NCBI GenBank assembly: GCA_947455255.1
Contig: CANGOA010000015.1
Coordinates: forward strand, 1 to 32,372
Direction: 5' to 3'
DNA: 32,372 bases
Origin: Flavobacteriia bacterium
GTDB taxonomy: Bacteria; Bacteroidota; Bacteroidia; Flavobacteriales_D; Crocinitomicaceae
Every line of letters begins with the position of its first letter. Position 1 is the first letter of the stretch. Shown here one piece after another: positions 22,839-30,169 of the stretch. The notes beneath the pieces were generated by a model. The model was not told where the DNA came from and did not search any database. It worked only from the letters and a program-made list of their open reading frames with translations. A program made the position numbers and the translations under genes.

Positions 22839-24943
22839 TATTGTGCGGTTTCATAATTTCTTACTGCAGATACCATTGCTTCGGTTACTTGCTGTTTTAT
22901 TTCGCCTAATCCTTGTGTAATATTGGTCGTACTTACATTAATTTCTTTCACTAAATTCTGTATGTGTACCGTGATGTTTTTTATACCTCCACCTGTAGAT
23001 GAAAATTCAGGTGTTGAATTATTTGCAGGAACACCTGAACCACTAGGAGAAACAGTATAATTATTTTCAGGTGTATTTAAGGAATTACTATCTGGAGAAG
23101 TTTTGTCCTTATTTACTTTTTTACTAAGAGATGCAAGCTGTTTTTTTAACACTTCTTGCTTCTTTAATGAATTAGATAAATACTCAGTATGAGCATCCGT
23201 TCCTGTTAAGGCATTTGCAACTGCATTTAATCCTGTTTTACCTTCAAACTTGGTTGTTTTATACCCTTTTATTTCTTCTGTGAGTAATTGCTTTGTTGCT
23301 TCATATTCAGCTTGTAATTGAATATTAGCTAACAATTCTTTTTGAGCACGATTAATATCTTGAATCTTTCCTTTTTGCAAATCATACTTTTCAAGGATAC
23401 CAGGATACTTACTTTCTAAGTCTGATAGCGCACTTTTATACTCATCCGTACCAACCTTAACAGAGCGAAGCTTATCAAATAATAAATCCAATTCAACAGT
23501 CTCATCTATTGTTTGATCTATTACTCGTTGTTTAACTTCAGCATTCACTTGTTCCGAAGCCGTATTTTGTTCCATTGCCTTTGTAAGTGCATAAACTCCT
23601 GCTGTTGCTACAGCAATGCCAGTAATTAATAGACCAATTGGATTTGCATTTAATGCAACGTTCCATAGCCATTGAGCTGATGTTGCAGCACTTGTAGCAA
23701 TGGTTGAAGCTAATTCGGTTTTTGTAAGCCATTTTACTGCACTAGCAGAACCACTGATAAGCGGCACGAAAGCGCTGAATGTTGTTGCAAGTTGAGATAT
23801 TGGTTCCAAGTATGCAGTTGCTCCGTTTGTCGCTTCGAAAAACTTAATTTTAGAGTCTTCAATAGAAGCATTCATTCGAGCAACTTGCTCGGCTTTGCTT
23901 TCCATTACAATTTTCGCCTGTTGTTCAGTTGTATTTGTATTAGAAATAGCCTTGGTCATTTTATCTTGTGCTCCTGCCGTTTGAATTAATGCTGAAGCTG
24001 CTTGTCCATATTCTCCAAAGAGAGTTGATATTAATTCGCTGTCTTTTTCTAAGACAGGCTTCAACATTCGCATTTTATCGGTAAATGCAACATTCTTATC
24101 TGCAAGCATAGAAGTTTTAATTCCTGCTTTTTCTAATTCTTCAGCTGTTTGTTTTGGTAAAAAACGACCCTTACCAAGGGTAGTAAGTATGGTTCTAAGG
24201 GCTGTTCCACCTTCAGCACCCTTTTTACCTGCTTTGTCTAATGATTGTATAGCAGAGTTTAATTCAGCAAATGAAAGACCTGACAACTTTGCTTGACCAC
24301 CTACATTTTCTAATGCCTGTTTAATTGTAGGTAATTCCGACGATCCTTCTTTAGCAGCTGCCGACATAATATTCATCATCAATGTCATTTCTTTTTGAGC
24401 CTTAATAGGGTCATCCAAAGAAACACCATACTGATTCATTGCAGTAGTCAATACTTCAGTAGCTGCTAATGTATTTCCGCCCATTGTTTTTGAAAGCAGA
24501 GACACATTACGAGCCATAGCATCTAAAACCTTAGGCTGTTTTGCAAGTTCTGGAGTTAATTGTGATAATAAAAGTTTGTAAGTCTCCACCGATTGGGATG
24601 CCGTACCTCCAAATTCTTTAGCATTTGCTCTCGCTTTTTCTCCTAATACATCTAATTGCTTACCTGTTAAACCTGTAATGGCTGACATATCTGCCATAGA
24701 AGTACTAAATTTTAATCCTGGTGCATTTAAGTCTTGAAAACCTTGATTCAAATTTTGTAAACCTTGAGTTATATTTACAAAGGAAATTGCTTTTAACGAC
24801 TTAGAAATAGAATCAAAGGAAGACTTTGAGGTTTTCTCAATAGTTTCCACTTTGCCATTTAAAGCACCAAACTGATCTTTAAGCTCTTTTAATTGCTGAA
24901 AGATTTCTGCTTTAAAATTAATATCTATTGTTTCGCTCGTCAT
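22838..24943 (-). CDS. Tail tape measure protein
   Basis: 701 residues. The conserved N-terminal TP901-type core runs from about residue 60 to 340: DMSAITGLTGKQLDVLGEKARANAKEFGG, NVSLLSKTMGGN, AATEVLTTAMNQYGVSLDDP, and then FAELNSAIQSLDKAGKKGAEGGTALRTILTTLG. A hydrophobic stretch at about 400-455 (LWNVALNANPIGLLITGIAV) is usual in the class and would insert in the host membrane. The C-terminal part is a helical coil. The length sets the tail; 701 residues would correspond to roughly 100 nm by the usual 1.5 angstrom per residue. Its ATG overlaps the TGA of the frameshifted chaperone as ATGA. Confidence 0.92.
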   Translation of the reverse strand: MTSETIDINFKAEIFQQLKELKDQFGALNGKVETIEKTSKSSFDSISKSLKAISFVNITQGLQNLNQGFQDLNAPGLKFSTSMADMSAITGLTGKQLDVLGEKARANAKEFGGTASQSVETYKLLLSQLTPELAKQPKVLDAMARNVSLLSKTMGGNTLAATEVLTTAMNQYGVSLDDPIKAQKEMTLMMNIMSAAAKEGSSELPTIKQALENVGGQAKLSGLSFAELNSAIQSLDKAGKKGAEGGTALRTILTTLGKGRFLPKQTAEELEKAGIKTSMLADKNVAFTDKMRMLKPVLEKDSELISTLFGEYGQAASALIQTAGAQDKMTKAISNTNTTEQQAKIVMESKAEQVARMNASIEDSKIKFFEATNGATAYLEPISQLATTFSAFVPLISGSASAVKWLTKTELASTIATSAATSAQWLWNVALNANPIGLLITGIAVATAGVYALTKAMEQNTASEQVNAEVKQRVIDQTIDETVELDLLFDKLRSVKVGTDEYKSALSDLESKYPGILEKYDLQKGKIQDINRAQKELLANIQLQAEYEATKQLLTEEIKGYKTTKFEGKTGLNAVANALTGTDAHTEYLSNSLKKQEVLKKQLASLSKKVNKDKTSPDSNSLNTPENNYTVSPSGSGVPANNSTPEFSSTGGGIKNITVHIQNLVKEINVSTTNITQGLGEIKQQVTEAMVSAVRNYETAQ

Positions 24944-25173
24944 TCGATGTCTTGTTTTGGAATAAACGTGTTGAGTATTTTTTGTAATGCTATTTCTAAC
25001 ATTTCCCTCTCAAAATTTCTTACGTAAAGTGCTTCTGCACCGAGTTTCCCATACTCCTCTTCTGAAAGTGTGTAAGGATCTACTTGAAATAAAGAACGGA
25101 TATGTGCATTTACTTTTCGTAAATCATCTACACCGTCTTTTTCATTTATCAGAGAGGAGCTTACAGCTTTTTT
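24940..25173 (-). CDS. -1 frameshift extension of the tail assembly chaperone (GT-like)
   Basis: An open minus-1 frame starts after the slippery heptamer at 25173-25167 and runs 75 residues (beginning AVSSSLINEKDGVDDLRKVN) to a TGA at 24942-24940. It has no ATG until near its end. It is fused in frame to residue 114 of the upstream chaperone by a -1 shift, giving a 189-residue protein, like lambda G/GT and many other phages. Its TGA overlaps the tape measure ATG (ATGA). The sequence DPYTLSEEEYGKLGAEALYVRNF is helix-rich. The long uninterrupted frame, tight overlap and location between tube and tape measure make it a genuine product. Confidence 0.8.
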   Translation of the reverse strand, partial: KKAVSSSLINEKDGVDDLRKVNAHIRSLFQVDPYTLSEEEYGKLGAEALYVRNFEREMLEIALQKILNTFIPKQDIE

Positions 25174-25508
25174 AAGCGTGCGACCTTTAATTTAAAACTT
25201 TTAGAAACTAATTGCGCTACTGAAAGTTTAGCTTCTTCAGATACTTTAATACGCTCATCACCACCTAACCAACAATGTTCAAACACCATTATGTTTGCTT
25301 TTATTGGCTCTTCATCTGCAAATTGAGATGATGCCATTATTATATTCAAATCAGGCTTTTTAAAATACCCAATTGCTATGTCTTTTCCTTCTTCATCCAT
25401 TTCCACTTCGTAAGCCATAATTTCAGCATACTCTTGTTTCCATTGTGAAATTTGTGTTGGAGTTACTTCTCCAGTTGTTGTCGGTTTGTTTGTTGTAGTT
25501 GTTTCCAT
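25161..25508 (-). CDS. Tail assembly chaperone (G-like)
   Basis: 115 residues from ATG 25508 (METTTTNKPTTTGEV...). The frame could extend to ATG 25556, but that would start inside the terminator stem at 25529-25560 and I do not use it. Body: PTQISQWKQEYAEIMAYEVEMDEEGKDIAIGYFKKPDLNIIMASSQFADEEPIKANIMVFEHCWLGGDERI. The small, acidic form between tube and tape measure is that of the phage chaperone G. It coats the tape measure while the tube polymerises. The last 7 codons contain the slip site for the extension. Confidence 0.82.
   Translation of the reverse strand: METTTTNKPTTTGEVTPTQISQWKQEYAEIMAYEVEMDEEGKDIAIGYFKKPDLNIIMASSQFADEEPIKANIMVFEHCWLGGDERIKVSEEAKLSVAQLVSKSFKLKVARLKKL
25167..25173 (-). 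promoter_or_regulatory. Programmed -1 frameshift slip site A AAA AAG
   Basis: In the 0 frame the codons TTA-AAA-AAG-CTG-TAA close the chaperone. The heptamer A AAA AAG (25173 to 25167) fits the X XXY YYZ rule and is among the most efficient slippery sequences in bacteria. The 0-frame stop is two codons after it. No clear downstream stimulatory hairpin was seen by eye. Confidence 0.8.
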
Positions 25509-25526
25509 TTGTGTAATAGTTTGTTT

Positions 25527-25560
25527 AAAAAAGTGTGTGATAATTGAATCACACACTTTT
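25527..25560 (-). terminator. Intrinsic terminator between tube and chaperone genes
   Basis: AAAAGTGTGTGAT (25529-25541) and ATCACACACTTTT (25548-25560) form a perfect 13-bp stem with a 6-nt loop. On the minus strand a run of six T follows (25532-25527). It lies 20 nt after the tail-tube stop and about 20 nt before the chaperone ATG, in the middle of the late operon, so it probably acts as a partial terminator that lowers chaperone against tube expression. Confidence 0.8.
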
Positions 25561-25579
25561 AATAATTATTTATATTTTT

Positions 25580-26029
25580 TTAATCTTCAGTTTGACCGTG
25601 CCATTTGATATGAGAGCATATAAGTTCCAATGGAACTTTACTCATTGTATCGCCTTGATTAAGGGAACGAGCGTTATTTGTAAATTGAACATTACGGATG
25701 ATGTCAGTTACTAATAAATCTTGTCCTTCAGGTCTGAAACAAACAATAATGTCAAAAGGTGCTATTGATTGAATTCGTTTTCCAAGTGTAGAAAGTTGCA
25801 TTCCTACCACTTCAAATTGGTATAAATCAATAGAGGCTTTAGCTTCGTAATTACCAACCGAGCGGTGCGAAGGCATATTACCAGCACCATATTGGTTTTC
25901 CATTTTTACTGTATCTGAGTAATCAATTTTAGCAATACCTGTAACAGTTCTGCCAAGCCAGTTGAATGAAATTGATGCCCAAGCATGGCGCACTCCATTA
26001 ATTTGTGGGGATGGATTTAAATTTGGCAT
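25580..26029 (-). CDS. Tail tube protein
   Basis: 149 residues of beta-rich sequence: INGVRHAWASISFNWLGRTVTGIAKIDYSDTV, KMENQYGAGNMPSHRSVGNYEAKASIDLYQFEV and APFDIIVCFRPEGQDLLVTDIIRNVQFTNNARSLNQGD. This is the tube fold that polymerises inside the sheath. It directly follows the sheath gene (3-nt gap) and precedes a terminator and the chaperone, the standard order. Size is normal for contractile tails. Confidence 0.85.
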   Translation of the reverse strand: MPNLNPSPQINGVRHAWASISFNWLGRTVTGIAKIDYSDTVKMENQYGAGNMPSHRSVGNYEAKASIDLYQFEVVGMQLSTLGKRIQSIAPFDIIVCFRPEGQDLLVTDIIRNVQFTNNARSLNQGDTMSKVPLELICSHIKWHGQTED

Positions 26030-26032
26030 TTT

Positions 26033-27229
26033 CTATGAATTAAAAGGGTTAGAGAATCCTATTTTAACAGTAATCTTACGAGCAGTTCCTGTTGGTATAA
26101 GTGTTAGTTCCGTTGCAAGTTCTGAACTCGATAGAATGTTTTGATCTTCATCAATTGTAAATGAAAATCCTGAAAGTTCATCGGCTCTCAACATTCCTTC
26201 TTCAACTGCTTTATTACCTAATGCTTCCATTGCTTTTACAACTACTGAAGGAAGTTTTCCTGTTGCAGGGTCAACTTTAATAGGGGCGTTCAAATCATCC
26301 AATAAAGCGTCATAGATTAAGCGTGTAGCCTTGTTTATGCAACGGTTATTTTCGATATACAAAAAGTCACTTGTTAAAGATGCTCCTGTATGCGTATCGT
26401 TGAAATAAATATTTGTTCTACGTGATGGACGATTAAAAAAGATATATCCTGCATCATTAATATCGCTTTTCAAAGATTCAGTTAATGAAGTTGAAGCAAC
26501 GTTCATAATTGCAAAATCTTGAAGGTTATCTCCCAATAAAGGAAACTTACGTACCCAAGCGATAGATTCATTTACAGAAGCCAAAGAAATAGCTCCTAAT
26601 AATGTACCTATAGCTCCATATCGAGTAGTATGAGCAGATACTCCAGCAACTGTTTTGCTTTGTCCGACCATTACCGAAACATTAGGAACTTCTAAAGAAT
26701 GTAAATCCGTAATGTTTGTAGAGTCAAATCCTTTACCTTCCAAAACAATATGTACAGGGCGATGTAAATCGTATTCCTCTTCAGCCAATAATTGTGCTTT
26801 TGGAATAGCTGCTAATAAAGCAGTGTCAGTTGACACAGCAGATGTAGGATTATAGGCAACACCTAACTGATTAATGTCGCCATTTGCATCAATCAATAAC
26901 TTTTTAGCCGTTGTTGTGATGGTTTTGTCAACCATGTCTGCAAAGGAAACGGATTTAGCAACCAACAATACCCATAACACTCCATTTGGATTGATACGGA
27001 AAAACTCCTTGATATGCTCATAAACAAGCACGTTATTAGTCGTGTCGTATGCTGCATTAATTTGAAGAGCCGTTGCATCTTCTAATCGTTGCAACTTGTA
27101 AGTAGTTCCTAATTGAACTCCTCCACTAACAGCTACACCATTAGCAATTAATCCACTGATCATATCCGTCAATGGAAGCAAACGACCTAAACCGCCATTT
27201 ACTTTTGTGATAACTACATCATTTAACAT
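26033..27229 (-). CDS. Tail sheath protein (DUF2586-type)
   Basis: 398 residues. The N-terminal DVVITKVNGGLGRLLPLTDMISGLIANG is the typical opening of the DUF2586 sheath-like family of Mu-like phages in Bacteroidota. Middle: NPNGVLWVLLVAKSVSFADMV and VPNVSVMVGQSKTVAGVSAHTTRYGAIGTLLGAISLASVNESIAWVRKFPL. C-terminal: GYIFFNRPSRRTNIYFNDTHTGASLTSDFLYIENNRCINKATRLIYDALLDDLNAPI. It shows that the phage has a contractile tail (myovirus morphology). It starts 1 nt within the preceding stop (TAATG coupling). Confidence 0.86.
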   Translation of the reverse strand: MLNDVVITKVNGGLGRLLPLTDMISGLIANGVAVSGGVQLGTTYKLQRLEDATALQINAAYDTTNNVLVYEHIKEFFRINPNGVLWVLLVAKSVSFADMVDKTITTTAKKLLIDANGDINQLGVAYNPTSAVSTDTALLAAIPKAQLLAEEEYDLHRPVHIVLEGKGFDSTNITDLHSLEVPNVSVMVGQSKTVAGVSAHTTRYGAIGTLLGAISLASVNESIAWVRKFPLLGDNLQDFAIMNVASTSLTESLKSDINDAGYIFFNRPSRRTNIYFNDTHTGASLTSDFLYIENNRCINKATRLIYDALLDDLNAPIKVDPATGKLPSVVVKAMEALGNKAVEEGMLRADELSGFSFTIDEDQNILSSSELATELTLIPTGTARKITVKIGFSNPFNS

Positions 27230-27657
27230 TATTCAGGTACATTATCGGTTGATACTTCTTCTGTAGTGTTTTCTTGTAACACCTTTTCTGCATTTAATAG
27301 CATTTCAATTGCTTCCGCTTTGTTTTTTGGAACCATTCTTAAATCAATTTTTTTACATCTTGATTTCAACTCCAAAAATGATAATGCTTGCAATTCATCT
27401 TTGATACCAGGTGTATCTTCATCGTCTGAATTAACAATCTGATCTACTAATTCGACTGCAACGGCTACAACGCTTTTTGTTTCAAAAGCAGTACGTAACA
27501 GTTTGCCAAATTTGATGTTGTTAAGCTTACAATGAGCTTCACAGAACTGCTTGAATTTAGGAAGGAACGTATGTCCATCCTCTGTGATTAATACATGATC
27601 TGCACTTGGATTTGTGGCAAACACATGTTGTATGTCTTTTTGGTTATAATCAATCAT
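27229..27657 (-). CDS. Phage protein with C-terminal SAP/HeH-like motif
   Basis: 142 residues. The N-terminal part (VFATNPSADHVLITEDGHTFLPKFKQFCEAH) is a recurrent small domain in phages of this group. The C-terminal residues 90-124, ALSFLELKSRCKKIDLRMVPKNKAEAIEMLLNAEK, have the pattern of a SAP or HeH/Rho-N helix-extended-loop-helix, which binds nucleic acid. Together with its place after the lysis genes and before the sheath, it may be a head-tail joining or DNA-contacting component. The role is not known. It overlaps the sheath start by one base. Confidence 0.65.
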   Translation of the reverse strand: MIDYNQKDIQHVFATNPSADHVLITEDGHTFLPKFKQFCEAHCKLNNIKFGKLLRTAFETKSVVAVAVELVDQIVNSDDEDTPGIKDELQALSFLELKSRCKKIDLRMVPKNKAEAIEMLLNAEKVLQENTTEEVSTDNVPE

Positions 27658-27691
27658 GACTACGTTTATTTAAAAGTTATTTACTCGTTAT

Positions 27692-27796
27692 TTAATTTGG
27701 AATATTTTCACTCTCAATGTTGAGATTGCTTTTCAGCAACCCACAACATGAAAGTGTTACACAAACAAACATCATTACAGAAAATAAAAAATTCAT
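27692..27796 (-). CDS. Small lipoprotein, o-spanin (Rz1-like) candidate
   Basis: A 34-residue frame that starts at ATG 27796, sharing one base with the TAA of the upstream gene (TAATG), the pattern of translational coupling. The sequence MNFLFSVMMFVCVTLSC is a lipoprotein signal with Cys17; the mature peptide CCGLLKSNLNIESENIPN is only 18 residues. Outer-membrane lipoproteins this small, directly next to an N-anchored coiled-coil protein and an endolysin, are o-spanins. They complete lysis by fusing inner and outer membrane with the i-spanin. The mature part is unusually short and it has no proline-rich segment, so this is a candidate call. Confidence 0.65.
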   Translation of the reverse strand: MNFLFSVMMFVCVTLSCCGLLKSNLNIESENIPN

Positions 27797-28152
27797 TATT
27801 TTAGTGTGTTTTTGAGGTCGTTATAATTGCGTAGTAGTTTGAAATAGTCTTTTTCTAAAACATCAACCTTTGTTAGCAATTCTTTATTTTGAGCAGTTAT
27901 AATATCCAATTGTGTTTTTAAATCAGTCATAGAACTTTCTCTTTCTGATAGTTTTTGCTGAAACGTTTCAGCTAATTCTCTCCAAATTTTTATTGCTTCT
28001 TGTGTATTTTGTAATTCTGAAGCTCTATTAGTATCTTCCAACGCAATTGCTTCTGCACGACTTTTTCGTTTATTGAACCAATTTGTACCTAAAGCAGTAC
28101 ATATTACCGTTACAATGGGTGCAATAACATATGTGAATATTTGATCAGACAT
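27796..28152 (-). CDS. Membrane-anchored coiled-coil protein, i-spanin (Rz-like) candidate
   Basis: 118 residues. Residues 5-24 (IFTYVIAPIVTVICTALGTN) are one membrane segment, and the rest from about 30 is a charged coiled coil: ASELQNTQEAIKIWRELAETFQQKLSERESSMTDLKTQLD and then NKELLTKVDVLEKDYFKLLRNYND. This N-in, C-out topology is that of phage i-spanins. It follows the endolysin by 3 nt and precedes the small lipoprotein with a TAATG overlap. A holin function is less likely, since only one membrane segment is present; no separate holin is recognised nearby. Confidence 0.7.
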   Translation of the reverse strand: MSDQIFTYVIAPIVTVICTALGTNWFNKRKSRAEAIALEDTNRASELQNTQEAIKIWRELAETFQQKLSERESSMTDLKTQLDIITAQNKELLTKVDVLEKDYFKLLRNYNDLKNTLK

Positions 28153-28155
28153 TTT

Positions 28156-28611
28156 TTATACTCTTAAAAAACCTTTGCAGGATGTTATTTTTCGATTGCG
28201 TTTACAAACAGCGTATCCATCTCTAGAACCATCTGTATTCGTATTTCCTTCAATTGTATTAATTGTGCCATTAGCAAGTACTTCAGTAACGATACCTGTA
28301 TGTCCTAAGCCTTTACCGAAATCCATAATGAAAATATCTCCAGCTTGAGGAATAGTTACACGTAACTTAGGTCGACTATTCCATTGGTTAATTACACCTG
28401 CAGTTTTTAATAACTGGTTTAAAGCACCACATTTTTTAGAGGCTTCATTAGTTACCCAATAAACAAAAGCCATACACCAAGCATTACCTTTCCCTAATCC
28501 AACGCTTTTAAGGTAGATTTCAACCTCTGGACCAGCATTTGAGCCGTGAGGTATTTCATGCACTCCTACTTGGGAGTTTGCGATTTCGATGATAGATTCT
28601 GAAAGTTTCAT
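28156..28611 (-). CDS. Endolysin, CHAP-like cysteine peptidase/amidase
   Basis: 151 residues without signal peptide. Catalytic pair: Cys46 in NAWCMAFVYWVT and His104 in GLGHTGIVTEV; a third polar residue is in IEGNTN. QVGVHEIPHGSNAGPEVEIYL is the conserved opening of this phage subfamily (TIGR02594-like). It cleaves peptidoglycan at lysis. It begins the lysis cassette (endolysin, i-spanin, o-spanin) placed between capsid and tail genes. Confidence 0.88.
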   Translation of the reverse strand: MKLSESIIEIANSQVGVHEIPHGSNAGPEVEIYLKSVGLGKGNAWCMAFVYWVTNEASKKCGALNQLLKTAGVINQWNSRPKLRVTIPQAGDIFIMDFGKGLGHTGIVTEVLANGTINTIEGNTNTDGSRDGYAVCKRNRKITSCKGFLRV

Positions 28612-28636
28612 GCTCGGTGTTTTATGGCTTTAACAT

Positions 28637-28657
28637 AGGCGGAGAGTCACTCCGCCT
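28637..28657. terminator. Hairpin after the major capsid gene
   Basis: AGGCGGAG (28637-28644) and CTCCGCCT (28650-28657) form a perfect 8-bp GC-rich stem with a 5-nt loop in the 63-nt gap between the capsid stop and the endolysin start. On the minus strand no U-run follows, so it may stabilise the abundant capsid mRNA or act as a weak terminator. Confidence 0.5.
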
Positions 28658-28674
28658 TTCTGCTTATTTATTTT

Positions 28675-29697
28675 CTATACTTCAGCTGAGTAAATAGCTG
28701 CTACTCCTTTATTTCTTATTGGAAGAGATAAACCTCTCATTTGGAAACCAAGAATATCACCTCTTTGCTCAGGGTCTTTTTCACGTAAGAACATGTCTAA
28801 AGAACCTTGTGCTTTCATTACTTCATCTTTATGGAAAGCAATAGAACAAATTGTATCCGTCGATGGAGCTGCTGCTGCACCGTATGCTACTTTTGCTCCT
28901 GAAGTTTTATTATATCTTGGTAAGCGTTGGTCTGCTAAGAAATATAATTTAAACCCTCTTAAAACACCTTTATCCATTACCAAGTTGTAACGAGATGCGT
29001 CTTCTAATTCTAAGTCTTCTTGGTGTTGAGAAGAAAGAATCAAAATACGACCATCCGCTGGAATTTCAGCATTATCAAAACGTTTTTTCAACTTTAAGAT
29101 ATCAGCATAAGTAAGTCGTTTGAAACCGTCTCCGTTATCAGCTCCCGAAGTTGTTAATAATGGAGTATCAGTAGAGTCAGCACTTGGTGCTATAGCATGA
29201 GCCGCTTTTTGCATAAAGGTCATACGTAATGCTTGTTTGTGTCCGTACATTATTGATGCACGTTTATCATAAGCTAATTCAGCTGTTTCGATATTTCTAA
29301 TCAAAGAATTTTCTGTGTCGAAATAATCTAATGATAACGCAATTGCTCCGTCTGTACGTTGAGATGTTGAAATCGGATAAGCTGTATTATTTACCAATAC
29401 ATCAGGATTAACACCTGCCTCTGCTAAATTGATTACATCGTTATCTACAAATGCACTCATATCTCTCATTTCAGATAAGAAAGAGTCATCTGCGTAGAAA
29501 CCTTCCATTAATTCAGGAAGCCAAATTTCTTTATTTAATCCTGCAAATGCTACACCTGTCTCTCCAGCTGGAAGTAAAGACAAAGCGGTTACTGCACCTC
29601 CAGCAACAAAGAAGTTAGCTCCTGTTGCAGCGGTTACTACTAATGCTAATATTGCAACTGCAAATACTGCATAAAATTTACGTGTTAGGTTTTTCAT
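28675..29697 (-). CDS. Major capsid protein
   Basis: 340 residues. From about residue 50 the sequence is a coat protein of the Mu-like Bacteroidota type: NKEIWLPELMEGFYADDSFLSEMRDMSAFVDNDVINLAEAGVNPDVLVNN, ISTSQRTDGAIALSLDYFDTENS, RLTYADILKLKKRFDNAEIPADGRILILSSQHQEDLELED and RGFKLYFLADQRLP. Residues about 8-45 are strongly hydrophobic (FYAVFAVAILALVVTAATGANFF and then VAGGAVTALSLLPAG), rare in a coat. It follows the prohead protease (29 nt), so the N-terminal part could be a delta-like segment removed by that protease. Confidence 0.82.
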   Translation of the reverse strand: MKNLTRKFYAVFAVAILALVVTAATGANFFVAGGAVTALSLLPAGETGVAFAGLNKEIWLPELMEGFYADDSFLSEMRDMSAFVDNDVINLAEAGVNPDVLVNNTAYPISTSQRTDGAIALSLDYFDTENSLIRNIETAELAYDKRASIMYGHKQALRMTFMQKAAHAIAPSADSTDTPLLTTSGADNGDGFKRLTYADILKLKKRFDNAEIPADGRILILSSQHQEDLELEDASRYNLVMDKGVLRGFKLYFLADQRLPRYNKTSGAKVAYGAAAAPSTDTICSIAFHKDEVMKAQGSLDMFLREKDPEQRGDILGFQMRGLSLPIRNKGVAAIYSAEV

Positions 29698-29725
29698 TGT
29701 ATTTTGAAAATTAAAAGGTTACTTA

Positions 29726-30169
29726 TTAAAGTTTGATGTTTGATTTTGCGCATAATTCTTTATATGCATCAGGTTCGTTAGTTTTCATTTCTAACAAGCC
29801 TTTTGTGTCGTTTTTAGACCAGTCTTGAAAAGTCCAAGATTCACGCCCTACAGGTTGACTTCCTTTATTATCCGCAGTCAAAGAAGCGTTAATACTTTTC
29901 TTTGCAGGTAATTTTGCAATTGTTTTTGTTGCCAATTCCAAATTAGCTTCTGCTAACGTTTGGTAATCTTCACGTTCTGTAGCAACAATTCTACCTTCCT
30001 CAACAGCTTTATCTAATAACGCTTTGATTTGGGTTGTTTTTACTTCTTTTTCACGTGCCTCTGCTTGTGAAACTCTTGAGTGTAACGCTTCAATTTTAGC
30101 ATTCACTTCCTCCACTGGAGTATCTTTTGATACACCAAGGATTTCTAAACATTTTGCGTTTAGTTCCAT
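29726..30169 (-). CDS. Possible nested scaffold protein (internal start in the protease gene)
   Basis: An in-frame ATG at 30169 (residue 231 of the longer frame) starts exactly at the coiled-coil part (MELNAKCLEILGVSKDTPVEE). Its upstream bases are purine- and A-rich, a good context for Bacteroidota initiation. Separate synthesis of a 147-residue scaffold in the same frame is known from lambda C/Nu3 and Mu I/Z. That it occurs here is inference. Confidence 0.4.
   Translation of the reverse strand: MELNAKCLEILGVSKDTPVEEVNAKIEALHSRVSQAEAREKEVKTTQIKALLDKAVEEGRIVATEREDYQTLAEANLELATKTIAKLPAKKSINASLTADNKGSQPVGRESWTFQDWSKNDTKGLLEMKTNEPDAYKELCAKSNIKL

Noticed and set aside
24987-25175. Plus-strand 62-residue frame between chaperone and tape measure
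   Set aside because: The stretch is explained by the -1 frameshift extension on the minus strand.
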